Below are positions 1 through 8,183 of a stretch of 25,400 bases of DNA, in pieces. Numbering within the stretch: position 1 is the stretch's first letter; each line of letters starts with the position of its first letter. The notes beneath the pieces are model-generated. The model saw nothing but the letters and a program-made list of their open reading frames with translations, was not told the origin of the DNA and did not search any database. Position numbers and translations under genes: made by a program. Where the stretch lies: contig DHVJ01000019.1 of NCBI GenBank assembly GCA_002412595.1, positions 1-25,400 of the forward strand, read 5' to 3'. The stretch is from Anaerolineaceae bacterium UBA5211 (lineage in GTDB: Bacteria > Chloroflexota > Anaerolineae > Anaerolineales > Anaerolineaceae).

Positions 1-730
1 CAAACCCATGACCAAACGCATCCTGTGGTGGCACGAGCTGCCCACTCCGGCTTTTCAGGAATTTGACCGCGCCGATGAACCGCTTAATGACGACCTGCGT
101 TTTCCGTTGTTCGTCAAGCCCAGCCGCGAAGGCACCAGCATGGGTGTCAGTGCAAAATCGATTGTGCACTCCGAAAAAGAGCTGCGTGAACAGGTAGCTT
201 TCATCATTCAAAAATATAAACAGCCCGCCCTGGTGGAAACTTACATCGACGGGCGCGAAGTGACCGTAGGATTGGTCGGCAACCTGGTAGGCCCGGTGGC
301 CCGCCGCATGCCCTTCAACCCCAACGCCCCGCGCGTACAGGCCGGGTTGTACTTCATGCCGCCCATGGAAGTGGACCTGCGGCCTTACGAAACCACCGAC
401 ACAGTTTACAGCAACCACCTCAAGGTGGCGCTGGCGGAGGAACTGGATTACCTGTGCCCGGCACCCATCGACGAAGACCTGGTGGACGAGCTCAACTGGC
501 TGGCCGCGGCGGTCTTCCGCGTGACTGGCGCCTATGACGTGGCGCGCGTGGATTTCCGTTTGGATGTAACCAACAACTGGAAGCCTTACATCCTGGAGAT
601 CAACCCGCTGCCGGGCCTGTCGCCGGACATTTCCGATCTGGTAATCGAAGCCAAAGCGGATGGTATCGACCATACTGAACTGGTCAACATGATCCTGGAC
701 GCTGGCTTGAAACGCTACGGGCTGATCTAA
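1..730 (+). CDS. D-alanine-D-alanine ligase family ATP-grasp protein, 5' end outside window
   Basis: The reading frame is open to the left edge, so the N-terminal part of the gene is missing; the ATG at 8 is internal. The visible 240 residues match the ATP-grasp core of the D-Ala-D-Ala ligase family. They show the segment FPLFVKPSREGTSMGVS with the ATP-binding Lys and glycine-rich loop, then VETYIDGREVTVG, then DVARVDFR and the C-terminal EINPLPGLSP, where the acidic and Asn residues bind Mg-ATP. The family joins two amino or carboxylic substrates with ATP in the cytoplasm. True Ddl makes the D-Ala-D-Ala dipeptide of peptidoglycan, but relaxed homologues ligate other amino acids. The missing N-terminus prevents a choice, so no symbol is given. 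It is followed by a clear intrinsic terminator at 826-854, so it is the last gene of its transcript. Confidence 0.8.
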   Translation, partial: KPMTKRILWWHELPTPAFQEFDRADEPLNDDLRFPLFVKPSREGTSMGVSAKSIVHSEKELREQVAFIIQKYKQPALVETYIDGREVTVGLVGNLVGPVARRMPFNPNAPRVQAGLYFMPPMEVDLRPYETTDTVYSNHLKVALAEELDYLCPAPIDEDLVDELNWLAAAVFRVTGAYDVARVDFRLDVTNNWKPYILEINPLPGLSPDISDLVIEAKADGIDHTELVNMILDAGLKRYGLI

Positions 731-825
731 TTCTTATTGAAAAGACCTTGAGCGGTTATGCATTCCCTTGGGGAAGTCGTGAAACATCTCCCAGGATAAA
801 AATAGCAAATCTATAATAAAAGAAG

Positions 826-854
826 GTCCCCTCAATAAAATCAGGGGACTTTTT
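826..854 (+). terminator. Intrinsic terminator after the ATP-grasp gene
   Basis: GTCCCCT at 826-832 pairs with AGGGGAC at 843-849 around a 10-nt A/T-rich loop. A run of five T follows at 850-854. It lies 96 nt past the stop codon of the upstream gene. Confidence 0.8.
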
Positions 855-950
855 CATATTAACAGGTCAAAATCTTTTCCTGATGCCTATTGGTAAAGCA
901 AGCCCAAAATTGCACGCCGCCCATTTAACGCCTGCAAGCACTCAACCTAA

Positions 951-991
951 ATGTCAAACACCCTTGACATTTACCATAATTGACATACAAT
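951..991 (+). promoter_or_regulatory. Promoter with overlapping TTGACAT repeat operator
   Basis: A sigma-70-like promoter is visible as TTGACA (964-969), a 16-nt spacer and TACAAT (986-991). The -35 box is also the right arm of a perfect inverted repeat, ATGTCAA (951-957) and TTGACAT (964-970) with a 6-nt spacer. Further direct copies of TTGACAT start at 980 and 1005. This is the layout expected for autoregulation by the XRE protein encoded downstream; the binding itself is inferred. Confidence 0.6.
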
Positions 992-1027
992 ATGTAAAAT
1001 ACTTTTGACATTGCTTGGAGGTAAAAA

Positions 1028-1255
1028 ATGAGACTTTTCAGAAAGATGGATGAAATGGAATTGAGCATCAACTTCAAAGCTCTGCGGTTAGCATGGCTAT
1101 TTGGAATCATTTTCCTGCTGGCCTGGGTATGGATAGATTGGATTATCGGAAGAGCATTTAACAGCCTGGGGTTCATCCTACTGATTTCCCAGCTAATGGT
1201 TTATTGGGCTGGGCAATCCTTTTTCAAATGGCAGTTGGGTAAGGATGAAGAATAA
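1028..1255 (+). CDS. Small two-helix membrane protein paired with XRE regulator
   Basis: A 75-residue protein with two hydrophobic segments (about residues 20-41 and 46-62), short charged ends (MRLFRKMDE at the start, KDEE at the end) and no recognisable domain. The start is fixed by GGAGG at 1017-1021, six nt before the ATG. Its last 11 nt overlap the start of the downstream XRE gene, so the two are translationally coupled. Pairs of a small integral membrane protein and a YozG-type regulator of about 65 residues are common in Gram-positive and related bacteria. The membrane partner may sense an envelope signal or modulate the regulator, but nothing in the sequence shows this. The function is unknown. 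Confidence 0.7.
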   Translation: MRLFRKMDEMELSINFKALRLAWLFGIIFLLAWVWIDWIIGRAFNSLGFILLISQLMVYWAGQSFFKWQLGKDEE

Positions 1256-1436
1256 TATTCGGTCCTGTCGTAAAAAAATTGGGATAACGCAGGAAAATCT
1301 CGCTCTGGCTGTGGACGTCACCCGGCAGACCATTAACGCGATTGAAAATAACAAATACAATCCCACCCTGGAATTGGCCATGAAATTAGCCAAATTCCTG
1401 GACGTCCGGGTTGAGGACCTTTTCTTTTTGGAATAA
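1245..1436 (+). CDS. Small XRE-family (YozG-like) transcriptional regulator
   Basis: A 63-residue protein consisting almost entirely of one Cro/CI-type helix-turn-helix. ITQENLALAVDVTRQTINAIE (residues 14-34) covers the positioning and recognition helices, followed by the conserved NKYNPTLELAMKLAKFL and a VEDLFFLE tail. The length and tail are typical of the YozG subgroup. It begins inside the end of the small membrane protein gene, with GGG at 1237-1239 as a possible ribosome site. The protein probably binds the TTGACAT repeats in front of the pair and represses it; that is inferred from the layout. Transcription ends at the hairpin at 1440-1466. Confidence 0.88.
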   Translation: MKNNIRSCRKKIGITQENLALAVDVTRQTINAIENNKYNPTLELAMKLAKFLDVRVEDLFFLE

Positions 1437-1439
1437 GCC

Positions 1440-1466
1440 ATCAGCCGGAGGTTTCCGGCTGATTTT
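1440..1466. terminator. Bidirectional terminator between convergent genes
   Basis: ATCAGCCGG (1440-1448) and CCGGCTGAT (1455-1463) form a 9-bp stem around a 6-nt loop, with T residues following on the plus strand. It lies exactly between the stop codons of the plus-strand XRE gene and the minus-strand GerMN lipoprotein gene, so it can serve both. Confidence 0.75.
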
Positions 1467-2095
1467 CAACCGCGCAGATCCAGCAGATCCGCCAGGGGCA
1501 CGCCATTGACGGTGATGGTCACCTGCTGTACCGTGGAAAACTGCAGCGCAATGGCGCGCAGCTGCGCTTCGATGCGTGGAATATCGCATTCCCCGCCGGT
1601 AACAACCTGTCCGCTGAGCTTCATGGTGGCCTTGCCGTTCACCACCGCCAGATCGTCAATCTCCAGGTGCGAGAGGTACAAGGCGTTATACAAGCCGGAC
1701 TGGCCGTAATCCGCCTGCCCTTCCAGCTTGAACAGCTCTGTCAACGCGGCGCGCAGCACACCCAGCGTGGGTTCAATGGAGACCTGCACCGGCACCAAGC
1801 TGTCGCCGCAGCCGATCATCTCACCGGAAGCACCGTTGTCGCCCACTGCCACCAGGTAGATATTGACGTGGTCAAGGCCCTCGCCTGCCGTACCAGCGGA
1901 TTGCGTGGCGGCTGGTTGGGTAGCGGGTGGAAGGGGCTGGGTTGTATCGGTCAGGGCCGGCGGCTGAGGGGTGGCTGTGATCACAACGGGAGTTTGTGTG
2001 TCCGTCAGGGAGATGCTCACGCCCGGCATACAGGCGCAAAACAGCAGAAATAGACCCGCCAATCCGATGATGCGCAGGTTCCAATTACTTTTCAT
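1466..2095 (-). CDS. GerMN-domain lipoprotein
   Basis: A 209-residue protein with a lipoprotein signal: a basic start, a hydrophobic stretch (residues 9-19) and a lipobox-like FCAC, with Cys22 as the likely lipidated residue. A Pro/Thr/Gln-rich linker (about residues 30-70) follows. The C-terminal half (about residues 75-209) resembles the GerMN domain first described in spore germination protein GerM; it includes LYLSHLEIDDLAVVNGKATM and ends in VTITVNGVPLADLL. Non-sporulating bacteria carry this domain in envelope proteins of unknown role. The start is supported by AGGAGGT five nt upstream. It is the last gene of the M29-nitrilase-nadE run, 39 nt after nadE, and is probably co-transcribed with it, though no functional link to NAD synthesis is evident. 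Confidence 0.75.
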   Translation of the reverse strand: MKSNWNLRIIGLAGLFLLFCACMPGVSISLTDTQTPVVITATPQPPALTDTTQPLPPATQPAATQSAGTAGEGLDHVNIYLVAVGDNGASGEMIGCGDSLVPVQVSIEPTLGVLRAALTELFKLEGQADYGQSGLYNALYLSHLEIDDLAVVNGKATMKLSGQVVTGGECDIPRIEAQLRAIALQFSTVQQVTITVNGVPLADLLDLRG

Positions 2096-2134
2096 TTTGA
2101 CCTCCTAATAAAGGGAGAACTTCAAACAGGCTGC

Positions 2135-2956
2135 TTACGTGCCCCAATCGCGCAAATAGAGGAAGTCATAGCCGATGGTGCGGTTGCCCAACTTGGCGAT
2201 GGGCGGCATGACGCGCTTGTAATGGTAGCGCTGAATGCGTTTGACCACCGTCTCGACGAACTTGCGCTCGTAACCGGCTTCCACACATTCGTCCGGGGTG
2301 TAACGTTCGTCCACCATCAGGTAGAGCAGTTTGTCCACTTCCGCGTAGGTGAAACCCAGCTCGCCCTCATCAGTTTGACCGATCCACAGGTCGGCCGTGG
2401 GGGCCTTGTCGATGATGACCTGTGGCACGCCCATGGCGTGCGCCAGCTGGCGCAGTTGGGTCTTGTACAGATCGCCGATGGGATTGAAGGCTGATGCGGC
2501 GTCGCCAAACTGGGTGGAGTAACCCAGCAGAATTTCCGTCTTGTTGCTGGTGCCGATCACCAGACCGCCGAAAGCGGAGGATTGGTCGTACAGCACGATC
2601 ATGCGGCAGCGCGCCATGATGTTGCCCATGCGCAGCTTGGCCATGTCGGGGAATTGGTTGATGAGTCCATCGGCCATATCGGTGATGGGAATGGTAATGG
2701 CCTGCACGCCGGTGGCATCGATCACCAGTTGGGCGTGGTCAAGCGAATCCTGCGATGAGGTCTTGTAAGGCATGCGCACGGCCAGCACGTTCTCGGGGCC
2801 AAGCGCTTCGGCCGCCAGGAAGCAGGACATGGCCGAGTCAATGCCGCCGGAAACGCCGATCACGGCTTTTTGAAAGCCCGAGCGGGTGGTCTCGCTTTTG
2901 ATGAAGCCTGTCAGAATGCTGCGGGCCAAGTCGGTGTTAATATCTAAACCGTTCAT
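2135..2956 (-). CDS. nadE: NAD(+) synthetase, synthetase subunit
   Basis: This protein converts deamido-NAD to NAD with ATP and ammonia in the cytoplasm, the last step of NAD synthesis. It has 273 residues and the N-type ATP pyrophosphatase P-loop SGGIDS at residues 36-41. Other matches are MPYKTSS, the RMGNIMARCRM stretch, VIGTSNKTEILLGY and PTADLW, all typical of NadE. It has no fused glutaminase domain. The neighbouring nitrilase-fold gene, 11 nt upstream in the same operon, encodes exactly that domain, so the pair looks like a split glutamine-dependent enzyme. The start codon is supported by GGAGG six nt upstream. Confidence in the reaction is high; the partnership is inferred. Confidence 0.93.
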   Translation of the reverse strand: MNGLDINTDLARSILTGFIKSETTRSGFQKAVIGVSGGIDSAMSCFLAAEALGPENVLAVRMPYKTSSQDSLDHAQLVIDATGVQAITIPITDMADGLINQFPDMAKLRMGNIMARCRMIVLYDQSSAFGGLVIGTSNKTEILLGYSTQFGDAASAFNPIGDLYKTQLRQLAHAMGVPQVIIDKAPTADLWIGQTDEGELGFTYAEVDKLLYLMVDERYTPDECVEAGYERKFVETVVKRIQRYHYKRVMPPIAKLGNRTIGYDFLYLRDWGT

Positions 2957-2967
2957 GTTTTCCTCCG

Positions 2968-3837
2968 TTACCTGCCTGAGCGGCTGTCGTCGCGCTTGAG
3001 AATGCGCATCAGTTCACGCTGGACCAGCGCGGTGCGTTCGTCGCGCAGCAGCGGCAGGCGCGCGCGCGTGCGATGCAGCTGGTTCAGGTCAATTTCACAA
3101 TAGGTCAGGGCCTCATCGTCCAGGGGAGCCTTGGCCAGCAGCTCGCCGTTGGGGTCGAACACGGTGGAGCCGCCCCAAAAGTGCAGGCCGTCCTCGAAGC
3201 CCACGCGGTTGCTATGAATTACGAAGGAAGTGAAGATGCTGGCGTAGGCCTGGTTGATGCTTTCGACCCAATGGGCCGTGCTCAACTCCGGCGCGCTGGT
3301 CAGGCCGCGGCCGGGCGAGGCTGAGGTGAAAAGGAACAGGTCGGCGCCGTCCATCCACAGCAAGTATGGCGACGAGGTGTGCCAGAAATCCTCGCAGATC
3401 AGGATGCCGGCGCGCCCGAAGCGCGTGTCGAAAGCCTCCACGCTGTCGCCCCAGGCGAAGAAACGGCCTTCGTCGAACAAGCCATATGTTGGCAGGTACA
3501 CTTTGCGATGCACATGCGCCACTTTTCCAAGGGAAAGGTAGGCGCTGGAAATGTAGAAACGGTTGCGCACATCTTCTTCGGCGAAACCGACCACAATATC
3601 GATGTCACGGCTGGCAGCCAGCAGTTCCTTGAAGACCGGGTCATCGGAGGTGGCGCGGTGCGCCACAGTGGGCACCAGGTCTTGCAGCACGTATCCGGTC
3701 AGGGAGAGTTCCGGGAAGATGACCAGGTCGGCGCCCTCATTTTTGGCGCGCTGGATGTAATTCAGGTGTTTTTCCAGATTGCTTTCCACCACTCCTAATT
3801 TGGTATTGATCTGTGCCAGTGCCAGTTTTACTTTCAT
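2968..3837 (-). CDS. Nitrilase-fold hydrolase, probable glutaminase subunit of NAD synthase
   Basis: A 289-residue carbon-nitrogen hydrolase. The catalytic Glu-Lys-Cys triad is visible as Glu43 (VIFPELSLTGY), Lys112 (HRKVYLPTYGLFDE) and Cys148 (LICEDFW). The stretches KVYLPTYGLFDEGRFF and LICEDFW closely resemble the glutaminase domain of fused glutamine-dependent NAD synthetases, which releases ammonia from glutamine and channels it to the synthetase. The gene lies 11 nt upstream of nadE in the same orientation. I therefore infer that it supplies ammonia to the NadE subunit. Other nitrilase-family amidases (for example N-carbamoylputrescine amidase) are less likely alternatives. A ribosome site, AAGGAAA, precedes the ATG. 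The fused enzyme would be about 560 residues, and the two products together match that. Confidence 0.85.
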   Translation of the reverse strand: MKVKLALAQINTKLGVVESNLEKHLNYIQRAKNEGADLVIFPELSLTGYVLQDLVPTVAHRATSDDPVFKELLAASRDIDIVVGFAEEDVRNRFYISSAYLSLGKVAHVHRKVYLPTYGLFDEGRFFAWGDSVEAFDTRFGRAGILICEDFWHTSSPYLLWMDGADLFLFTSASPGRGLTSAPELSTAHWVESINQAYASIFTSFVIHSNRVGFEDGLHFWGGSTVFDPNGELLAKAPLDDEALTYCEIDLNQLHRTRARLPLLRDERTALVQRELMRILKRDDSRSGR

Positions 3838-3846
3838 AGGGTTTCC

Positions 3847-4959
3847 TTAGAAATCGACTACAAATTTGCCATTCTGGTAGAACAATTCGCCGTCCACGGT
3901 GATCTCGCCGCCTTTGCGCAGATCGCAGATCATATCCCAGTGGATGGAGGATTCCGTGTTCTCGCTCAGAGATTCAGGATAACCGTGCCCCAGAGCCATG
4001 TGGAAGCTGCCGCCAATCTTTTCATCAAACAGGATCTGGCCGGTGAATTTGTTGATGCGTTCGTTGGTACCGATGGCGAACTCGCCCAGGTAGCGCGCGC
4101 CCGCGTCGATATCCAGCTTGGAATTGAGGTATTCCTCGTTCTTGTCCGCGGTGGCTTTCACACACTTGCCATCCTTGAATTCCAGGCGCACGTTGGTAAC
4201 CTCGAAGCCCTCGTACATGGTCGGGTAGGTAAAATGGACATGGCCGTTGGCGCTGTTTTCCACCGGTGAAGTAAAGATCTCGCCATCCGGCACATTGACC
4301 TGGCAGGAGCAGTTGATGAAAGGCCGGCCCTCGATGCTGAGGGTCAGGTCGGTGCCGGGCGCGGTCACGTGCACGTTCTTCTTGCCTTTCAACCAGGCAA
4401 TGGCTTTGTCCTGGCGTTTTGCCACGCTCTTCCAGTAGCCGACCGGGTCGTCCTTGTCGGGCATGCAGGCGTCGTACACGAAATCTTCGTACTCGCTCAG
4501 GCTCATGTTGGCATCCTGGGCATAAGCCAGGGTGGGGAATAAAGCCGCCACCCATTTCATTTCGCCTTTGGCTTCGCGGTCCAGCACGATTTTGAGGGCC
4601 TCGCCATAGATGCCGAACAACTCGGTCACTTTCTTGGGGTCAAACTGGGAAAGCTCCTTGGTGTTGGTCTCGCCCAAGATGCGCGCGCGGGCGTCGTAGG
4701 TCTGGTAGAACTCTTTGAAGGGTTCATATACGGCAGCGTACTGTTCAGGAGAAGCGTAACGCAGGGTGCTTTCGATCCAGTCGGAGGTGTAGGGCACCAC
4801 GAAGGGGTAGGCGCCCGCCTGCAGGGACTTGCGGAAGATGGCCCCTAAGAGCGGCTCCGCGCCCCATTCACCGTGGATCAGGACTTTCTGCTTGGGCTGC
4901 ACCTGAAGGCTGTAATTGACCAGCAGGTCGGCTAGTTTGTCAATACGCTCATCTTTCAT
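3847..4959 (-). CDS. M29-family metallo-aminopeptidase
   Basis: A 370-residue protein of the thermophilic aminopeptidase family (AmpS/PepS/aminopeptidase T), cytoplasmic enzymes that remove N-terminal residues from peptides using two metal ions. Likely metal ligands and catalytic residues are Glu227 (VPDGEIFTSP), Glu293 (LGEFAIGTNE), His320 (FHMALGHGY), Tyr327, His340 and Asp342 (SIHWDMI). They fall in the order and spacing known for the family, and the length is slightly below the usual 400 or so. The start is supported by GGAG about eight nt upstream. It is the first gene of the minus-strand operon, 9 nt ahead of the nitrilase-like gene. The sequence gives no reason for its linkage to NAD synthesis. 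Confidence 0.9.
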   Translation of the reverse strand: MKDERIDKLADLLVNYSLQVQPKQKVLIHGEWGAEPLLGAIFRKSLQAGAYPFVVPYTSDWIESTLRYASPEQYAAVYEPFKEFYQTYDARARILGETNTKELSQFDPKKVTELFGIYGEALKIVLDREAKGEMKWVAALFPTLAYAQDANMSLSEYEDFVYDACMPDKDDPVGYWKSVAKRQDKAIAWLKGKKNVHVTAPGTDLTLSIEGRPFINCSCQVNVPDGEIFTSPVENSANGHVHFTYPTMYEGFEVTNVRLEFKDGKCVKATADKNEEYLNSKLDIDAGARYLGEFAIGTNERINKFTGQILFDEKIGGSFHMALGHGYPESLSENTESSIHWDMICDLRKGGEITVDGELFYQNGKFVVDF

Positions 4960-5025
4960 GTTCGCTCCGTTTAATTGATTGGATAGGTTCTCAGTTATTT
5001 TACTCCATGGGTTGCCATGATTTTA

Positions 5026-5050
5026 TTAACCACAGATAAACACAGATAAG
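5026..5050 (+). repeat. TTAACCACAGAT-family repeat, copy 1
   Basis: TTAACCACAGAT starts at 5026 and the 10-mer CACAGATAA(A/G) is repeated in tandem at 5031-5050. Two further copies occur in the same intergenic stretch. Confidence 0.7.
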
Positions 5051-5124
5051 ACCAAAAAATGACTGTTGGCTAGATTCAAACAGATGGTATTGGACATTCG
5101 ACTACCTGTATTCCCAACCTTTTC

Positions 5125-5152
5125 TTAACCACAGATGGATGCTGATGAACTC
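5125..5152 (+). repeat. TTAACCACAGAT-family repeat, copy 2
   Basis: TTAACCACAGATG, then a degenerate second half (GCTGATGAACTCAG) in place of the usual second CACAGAT unit. Confidence 0.65.
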
Positions 5153-5182
5153 AGACCGACCAGCTTTGTTGTTGATCCATCC

Positions 5183-5227
5183 GAGATCCTTCGTCGCGTT
5201 CAAAAAGCGAACGCTCCTCAGGATGAC
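5183..5227 (+). repeat. GAGATCCTTCG...CTCAGGATGAC palindromic repeat, copy 1
   Basis: The unit begins GAGATCCTTCG and ends CTCAGGATGAC, with an internal inverted repeat GCGTTC/GAACGC around five A. This is a widespread type of degenerate intergenic repeat. In translation it yields the false peptide EILRRVQKANAPQDD. Confidence 0.7.
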
Positions 5228-5270
5228 ATAGAAAACGTAGGTTTTTGGTCAGGGTTGATCACCACTGATT

Positions 5271-5327
5271 TCATCCTGAGCTCCGTCAGGAGCGATCGCG
5301 AGCACTCCCTTGGGGAGAGGATCTCGG
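5271..5327 (-). repeat. GAGATCCT...CTCAGGATGA repeat, copy 2, inverted
   Basis: On the plus strand it reads TCATCCTGAGC through AGGATCTCGG, which is the reverse complement layout of the copy at 5183-5227. It contains its own inverted repeat TCCTGA/TCAGGA (around 5274-5291). The two copies face each other 43 nt apart. Confidence 0.6.
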
Positions 5328-5345
5328 CTAGCAGTCTCTGTATTG

Positions 5346-5368
5346 TTAACCACAGATGAACACAGAGC
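5346..5368 (+). repeat. TTAACCACAGAT-family repeat, copy 3
   Basis: TTAACCACAGATGAACACAG, the best-preserved copy with both CACAGA units. Confidence 0.7.
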
Positions 5369-5387
5369 TGAAATTGTTTTCCCTGAG

Positions 5388-5430
5388 GGGATGCTTCGCG
5401 ACCGCCGTTTTCATTTCGCTCGCGATGACA
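5388..5430 (+). repeat. GATTGCTTCG...CGCAATGACA-type repeat, degenerate copy 1
   Basis: It begins GGGATGCTTCGCG and ends CTCGCGATGACA. It is a divergent member of the family whose clearer copy is at 5658-5694. Confidence 0.55.
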
Positions 5431-5460
5431 AAAAGTAGGATCATTCCAACTTCCGCCATA

Positions 5461-5500
5461 TGTCTTTGCGAAGCCCGCGGTGCGGGCTGAAGCAATCTCA
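5461..5500 (-). repeat. GATTGCTTC...CGCAAAGACA repeat, copy 2, inverted
   Basis: Read on the minus strand it starts TGAGATTGCTTC and ends CGCAAAGACA. The centre carries a perfect stem GCCCGC (5473-5478) / GCGGGC (5482-5487) with a 3-nt loop. Confidence 0.6.
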
Positions 5501-5657
5501 GTTCTCGACTTCTATAAAGAGATTGAAATTCAAAACATATATCTGGAAAAAACTCTAAAGTAGAAGAGAAAAGCTAAACACACTTTCCAGAAATTTTGGA
5601 TTATTTATTTTTTTAGCTTTATTTTCTAGCCAGTAGTAAATACTTGTAGGCAGCTTA

Positions 5658-5694
5658 GATTGCTTCGCCCAACTTTGTTGAGCTCGCAATGACA
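5658..5694 (+). repeat. GATTGCTTCG...CTCGCAATGACA repeat, copy 3
   Basis: It begins GATTGCTTCGCCC and ends GAGCTCGCAATGACA. It is the best-preserved copy of this family in the window. Confidence 0.65.
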
Positions 5695-5815
5695 AGGTTA
5701 GCAAAATTCTCCTCCCACACAGAGAAAACGCTGATATCCTTCCCATTAAGTTCGGTTAAGATATTGATAGTTTTTGCAAGGCAGTGGCCTTTATCATCTA
5801 CCTCATTGGAAGCCT

Positions 5816-7098
5816 ATGAAAGAAATAAAACCGAAACACAAATTTTATGAATTGTCCCCAGCCGGACGCCTAGCGCGTTTGGCGGATGAAACGCATCTGG
5901 CGCAGGAGCAGTTGGATGCGCTCAGCGGCGCTGCCGGCCTATCTCTGGCGCAAGCCGACCACATGATCGAGAACGTGATCGGCACCTACAGCCTGCCGCT
6001 GGGTGTGGCGCAGCATTTTCTGGTCAACGGGCGCGAAGTACCCGTCCCCATGGTGATTGAAGAGCCTTCCGTAGTGGCAGCCGCGTCCTTCATGGCCAAG
6101 CTGGCGCGCAGCGGAGGCGGCTTTACGGCCAGCGCATCCGCGCCGGAAATGATCGGCCAGATGCAGGTGCTGGACGTACCTGACCTATCCAAAGCCAAGG
6201 CGGCGCTGGAAGCCGCACGCCCATCCCTGCTGCAGGAAGCAGATGGGGTTGACCCGCTGCTGCACAAGCTAGGCGGCGGGGCACGTGACTTGGAAATTCG
6301 CCTGATCGAAGACTCTCCCATCGGCCCGTTCCTTGTTTTGCATCTGATCATGGACGTGCGCGACGCCATGGGCGCCAACACCATCAACACCGCCCTGGAA
6401 CGCCTATCCCCGCAAGTGGAAGGCATCACCGGCGGGCGCGTGCTGCTGCGCATCCTGTCCAACCTGGCGGACCACCGCCTGGCAAAGGCGGCTTGCAACA
6501 TCCCCGTGGAAACACTGGCCTTCCAAGACTTTTCCGGCGAAGAAGTGCGCGACCGCGTGATCGAGGCTTGGGCCTTTGCCGCGGCCGACCCTTACCGCGC
6601 GGCCACTCACAACAAGGGCATCATGAACGGCGTGGACGCGGTGGTGATCGCCACGGGCAACGACTGGCGCGCGGTGGAAGCCGGCGCGCACGCTTACGCA
6701 GCCCGCTCGGGACGCTACACCAGCCTGAGTACCTGGTCAAAAGGACCGGACGGCAGCTTGCAGGGCAGCCTGGAAATGCCCATGGCGGTCGGCATCGTGG
6801 GCGGCGCTACGCGCGTGCATCCCGGTGCTGCGGCGGCTGTGCATCTAATAGGCGTCAAGACTGCCAGCGAGCTGGCTGAAGTGATCGTGTCCGTTGGCTT
6901 GGCTCAAAACCTGGGCGCACTGCGCGCACTGGCCACCGAGGGCATCCAGCGCGGGCACATGAGCCTGCATGCCCGTCAGGTGGCCGTTTCGGCCGGCGCT
7001 CCGGAAGAACTGGTGGGCGCGATCGCCGCGCAGATGGTCAACGAAGGCAACATTCACGTGCAGCGAGCAGTGGAAATACTCGAAAATTGGAGCAGCCA

Positions 7099-7102
<4 letters not shown>
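5816..7102 (+). CDS. mvaA: Class II hydroxymethylglutaryl-CoA reductase
   Basis: The enzyme interconverts HMG-CoA and mevalonate, the committed step of the mevalonate route to isoprenoids, in the cytoplasm. Starting at the ATG at 5816 (GGAAG just upstream) gives 428 residues, the same length as the well-studied Pseudomonas mevalonii enzyme. The catalytic residues fall at the same numbers as in that enzyme: Glu83 (IEEPS), Lys267 (THNKGIMNG), Asp283 (ATGNDW) and His381 (RGHMSLHAR). Further family blocks are ENVIGTYSLPLGVA (52-65) and DVRDAMGANTINT (180-192). An in-frame TTG 42 nt upstream is unlikely to be used. The stop overlaps the GTG start of the HMG-CoA synthase gene, so the two are coupled. 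Linkage to the synthase points to the biosynthetic direction rather than mevalonate degradation. Confidence 0.95.
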
Positions 7103-8175
<1,073 letters not shown>

Positions 8176-8183
8176 GACGCGCG

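Larger units (their letters stand above)
4960..5815. other. Gene-free, repeat-rich intergenic region
   Basis: About 850 bp lie between the divergently transcribed M29 peptidase and HMG-CoA reductase genes. No credible coding sequence is present. At least eight short repeat copies from three families lie between 5026 and 5694, in both orientations. Base composition drops well below that of the flanking genes, particularly at 5520-5650. Promoters for both flanking operons should lie at the two ends, but no textbook -35/-10 pair is evident in either. Confidence 0.75.

Noticed and set aside
925..1176. An 83-codon minus-strand frame over the XRE-pair promoter
   Set aside because: It covers the promoter and the antisense of the small membrane protein gene, and has no ribosome site or domain.
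5135..5359. A 74-codon plus-strand frame in the repeat island
   Set aside because: Its codons run through the TTAACCACAGAT and GATCCTTCG...CTCAGGATGAC repeats, there is no ribosome site, and the peptide (EILRRVQKANAPQDD) is the usual artefact of translating this repeat.
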